Positions 60,481 to 64,000 of a DNA stretch of 64,000 nucleotides are shown piece after piece (position 1 is the first letter of the stretch; each line of letters opens with the position of its first letter). The stretch comes from Istiophorus platypterus (lineage: Eukaryota; Chordata; Actinopteri; Istiophoriformes; Istiophoridae), in the NCBI GenBank assembly GCA_016859345.1, contig CM029121.1:7133911-7197910 (forward strand), in the 5' to 3' direction. The notes under the pieces were generated by a model that was not told the origin of the DNA, searched no databases, and saw nothing but the letters and a program-made list of their open reading frames with translations. The position numbers and the translations under genes are program-made.

Positions 60481-63400
60481 GGATGTGCTGACAATTCTTG
60501 GTTCCAAGAGAAGGAGCCTAAAATGCATTGTTCACCCGAGGCTCCTGAATTGAGAAAAGCTTAATGACACGACGTTCTTAGTAGTGAGACTTGATGTTTC
60601 TACACTTGATAGATGAGCCAGTTTGGAAATGCAGGTCTTTCTAGAGCACTTCAGACCTGCTTGTTCAAGATGAATGGAAGAATGGAAGAATGGAAATGAC
60701 ACAATTTCCATGGTCTTCTTGGTAGAAACCAACTTCCTTATTACTCACCCAGTCTCTGCACGTTGTAATAATCACTGGAAAGAAGTACCAGAAATGTATT
60801 TTTAAACATACCAACTTGCTTATGGGACTGGCACATTTAAGAAAAATTAGATTAATCCTTGAAAAAATATGTTCTACTGATCCTGTGTTACCACAGATAA
60901 ATCACGTAATGTCTAATACTGATGAGTGTTATCTCATTTTCATGAAATATATGGGTAAGCTGCAGTTGAGGTAAAAGTTTTTAGGTTTTTGGGTTTTTTT
61001 TTTTTTCCCCTTGGAATCTTTTTTTTTTGGCTTTTACTAGAAACCTAAAGGCTCCAAACCGCATTTAGAAAGAAGAGGATCAAAAGGTTAAACAGCTCTA
61101 ACCCATGAGTGAGGGACTTTAATTGTCACCATGACCATGACTCTGCCATTATACAAAGACCCTTTTCCCCTCTCCATGGACCACTCAAGTGTGTTATTCA
61201 TTCTGCCAGGAAAATACACTCTTCTCTTTAGCCCTACTGGCCCCGTCTTCTCTTCTCAGTATTTATTGCACTTGTAATAAACCTAAAACTTCATTGTTTC
61301 CTTTAACGGTTGTACAAAATCAAATCATGTTCTTTTGCTGGTAAGGAAAAAAAATAGTTTCCATGTGATCAAAATAGCAAGGCTGATCTCAGAGCAGCCA
61401 CATTTCTACCACTCGCTACTTTCTATGTGTTGCCCCAGGAGGGATTTGCGCTGCTCTCTGCAGAGCTCATCTGCTCCACAGTGATAGAAATGCTTCTTCA
61501 CCCAGGATGCTGTGGCTAGACCAGCTGGCTGTTCTCTAACTGCTTTCTGACAGTCTAATATACCCCCTAGCCAAGCACAGGATAATCACCCACCGTCGAG
61601 GACACCAAGCTACTTAGGCAGACTGAAGGCTTTGCAGTTTTAATCAGTTGTGGGCTGTTTACCTCTAACTTGGAGTGCTCTCTGTGCTTTCTATGTGTAC
61701 CTGGGATTCTCAATGAATTACTTTCAGCTCCTGCATATGTTTAAAGGCAGGTGGCGGATTATGTGGTGGGTGTGATTTTTAGCTACCTCTTCCTAATGGG
61801 GAGGGCCTGAAAAGCTTTTGCTGGAAGGGTTTTTGAGGGGTTTTCTCCCTCTTAAGCTCTGTGTCCTCTTCAAAGCATTGTGTGCTGCTGCAGTTCTGGT
61901 GTCATGTGTAGCCATGAGCAATCACAGGTATGCAATCTGTACAATGGTTGTCTGTCAGATCAGAAAAGTGCAGCGGACACTCCCTTCAGTGGGAAAGAAC
62001 TTTTATGGCTTCAGTGACAATCCTGTTTCTTTACATCGCTTTCAACTTTCAACTTTCACATTTACCCAAATTGCTTTCATGGCCTGAACTGTGTTGTCTT
62101 TTTTTTTTTGTTTTTTTTTTTTTTTAACATGTGTCAGTATGCATATTAGAAATAAACTTTTTAGATTTTGTGTCTGCAGGAAATTGGATGAAACCATGTC
62201 TATGCTCAAGTTGCACCAGTTGCCTTGGGGTTTCATGTAATTTGAGCTGTTGGCTTTGTATTGACAGAATCCATGCTGGCTGCTTCTATTTCCTTTGTCT
62301 CTGCATTAACTCCGATTTAGTGGGAGTTCATTACTCAGATCTGTGTGGTGTATTTTGTTTTTATCTTTAGGCAAACATTCAAACCACTTGGGCCATGTAC
62401 AATTTACTGCTGAAGTGACTGTGTCCCTCAAGCGCTAATCATTGTAAAAACAGTGAGCTCATTTATTGTAACAAGGGAGGGGGGGGGTGGTAATGGCAAA
62501 AAAAAAAGTTAATGGGGAAAAAGTGATAGTGTTTTTTTTTCCAGTCTGTGTTTTTTTTTCTCTGGAGGACAACAGCCACCAATCAAAAGCAACACAACAC
62601 CTGTTACTAGAATATCTAGCAAGTGCTAGAATGCATATTATTGGACCACTATTACCCACTGCAGGGGCAAGGACTGAATATTAAGCAACCCGTCTGGTTT
62701 CCGAGTCTCTCATTGACAGGAAGCAGAGGAGAGCAAAAGTTTTTTCCAGCTCTCTGCAGGCTGCGGGGTCAAAGTCCAAACAGCTCCCCTGTAATAGTGT
62801 TTTGCAGCCAGCTGGGTCAAAGCGAAAGACCTCTTAGAGGCTCCACTAATGGGCCAAAGCTGGAAGAAAAGATGACAGCTAGCCTACCACCAAGGAATGT
62901 CACCTCTGTGACATTGTTATCATTCAGCTTTGTCAGTGATTTTGACATAATGCCTGCATTCTCACAGTTGTTGCTGTGAAATTTACCAGCCTGTTTCCTT
63001 TTATGTCATGACAAGGTTTTAGATTTTAGAGGGATATGACTGAAAATTAAGTAAATTCTTTCACCTTGAGTTTATCAAGCATTTGTGAAATGTGTATCTT
63101 TGTTGAAATGTCGAACAACATATTTACACCCCTCTCTTCCTCTGGCACTCGTGAAAGTTAGACTTGCATTCAAGTTGTCTGAGAGGATGATGTGCATGGC
63201 TGAGCTTCTGTCCGCATGAGAGCCCTCTTGGGACAACTCCTGGGACCATGGCTAACTTGAATAGGTGTGAGAGGGCGAAGGCATACTCAATTCAGGCATC
63301 TAGGGTGTCCATGCTCTTTTGATATCTGGTCTGATTAAAGGTATGAATATTCCCTATCTTTGCTTCAGTCTACCATGAAATTGCTTACATGCCAAAGTGT

Positions 63401-64000
63401 GTGGGTGCGTTGGCACAGGTTCACTTCTCTAGTGGCCAAATGCTTTTCTCTTTAATCCTAATTTGCTGCTCTGTATTTCTGTCATTCAAACTTAAATGCA
63501 CTGCAATACAATGAGTGAAATATGCCAACTGTGTATCAGTTTCTAAAAACAGATTCATTTAGTTAATTATGGGACCACATTCGTGTCTAGCATGGCTGGC
63601 AAAAATAATGGTCTGGCCACTGATGTTGTTCTTCCCCTGTGTCATTGTGAAAAATGAGAGTAGATGATAAAAGGATACTCTGTGTCTTTTTGTGCACTCT
63701 GATCATTTTCATTGTCATGTAAGAATCAGTGTCCGGTTAGACTTTGTAATTTTGATTAGGAACTCTTAATGTGTTTTTAGACAGAATGCAAAGTGAGTTT
63801 TTTTTTCAGGCTTTAGTCATATGAATCTGACCACTTTTTTTTTGTTGTTGTTGTTGTTTTTTTCCCGCCCCAAACAGCCTCTGTCTGTCTGCCAGAACTT
63901 ACCAGGAACTCCAGATATTTGATTTACTTTGCCCCAGTCTCCTTTTCCCTCTCATTTCTGTACATTAATTAACTGTGCCCTTTAAAGGAGAACATCATTG
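60481..64000. other. Non-coding sequence right of the CpG island
   Basis: No exon, RNA gene or complete mobile element is recognised. Contains poly-T runs (for example near 60995 and 62100) and moderately GC-rich patches around 61.4-61.6 and 62.7-62.9 kb. Most likely the first intron of the gene starting in the island. Confidence 0.5.

Overview
This window is nuclear DNA of a ray-finned fish, most likely a spiny-rayed (acanthomorph/percomorph) teleost. Its genes are split into many short exons with GT-AG introns, the proteins match vertebrate families, and it holds many long (CA)n/(GT)n microsatellites and decayed interspersed repeats of kinds common in spiny-rayed fishes. Apart from a small candidate at the right end, four protein genes explain all convincing coding sequence. 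I joined their exons by hand and every exon junction keeps frame.

Layout. 1-1860: intergenic, with a small palindromic element. 2152-6895 (+): an intact F-box/leucine-rich-repeat gene, best called fbxl9 (lrrc29), 11 coding exons, 655 residues. 9460-23625 (-): elmo3, an engulfment/motility adaptor, 20 coding exons, 715 residues; its probable promoter and non-coding first exon lie near 29.5-29.8 kb behind a long first intron full of repeats. 33270-40342 (-): e2f4, a cell-cycle transcription factor, 11 coding exons, 394 residues, with one minor-spliceosome (U12-type, AT-AC) intron at 35312-36817. 42770-55864 (+): ferry3 (C12orf4), 13 coding exons, 552 residues, a subunit of the FERRY Rab5-effector complex. 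59.5-60.5 kb: a CpG-rich island that looks like the start of a fifth gene running right, which I could not identify.

The order and relative orientation of fbxl9/lrrc29, elmo3 and e2f4 match human 16q22.1, which supports the paralogue assignments. ferry3 lies on 12p13 in human, so a synteny junction falls between e2f4 and ferry3, inside a divergent intergenic region of about 2 kb that also carries a CTCF-like motif. The four genes are not a functional cluster: they act in ubiquitin ligation, Rac signalling, cell-cycle repression and endosomal mRNA transport.

I found no previously undescribed biological system. The observations most worth a second look are the U12 intron in e2f4, an A-B-A'-X-B' duplication around the elmo3 promoter, the intact fish fbxl9 whose human counterpart is decayed, an E2F consensus site upstream of e2f4, and the unidentified CpG-island gene start. 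All motif and repeat calls were made by eye; no database search was run.
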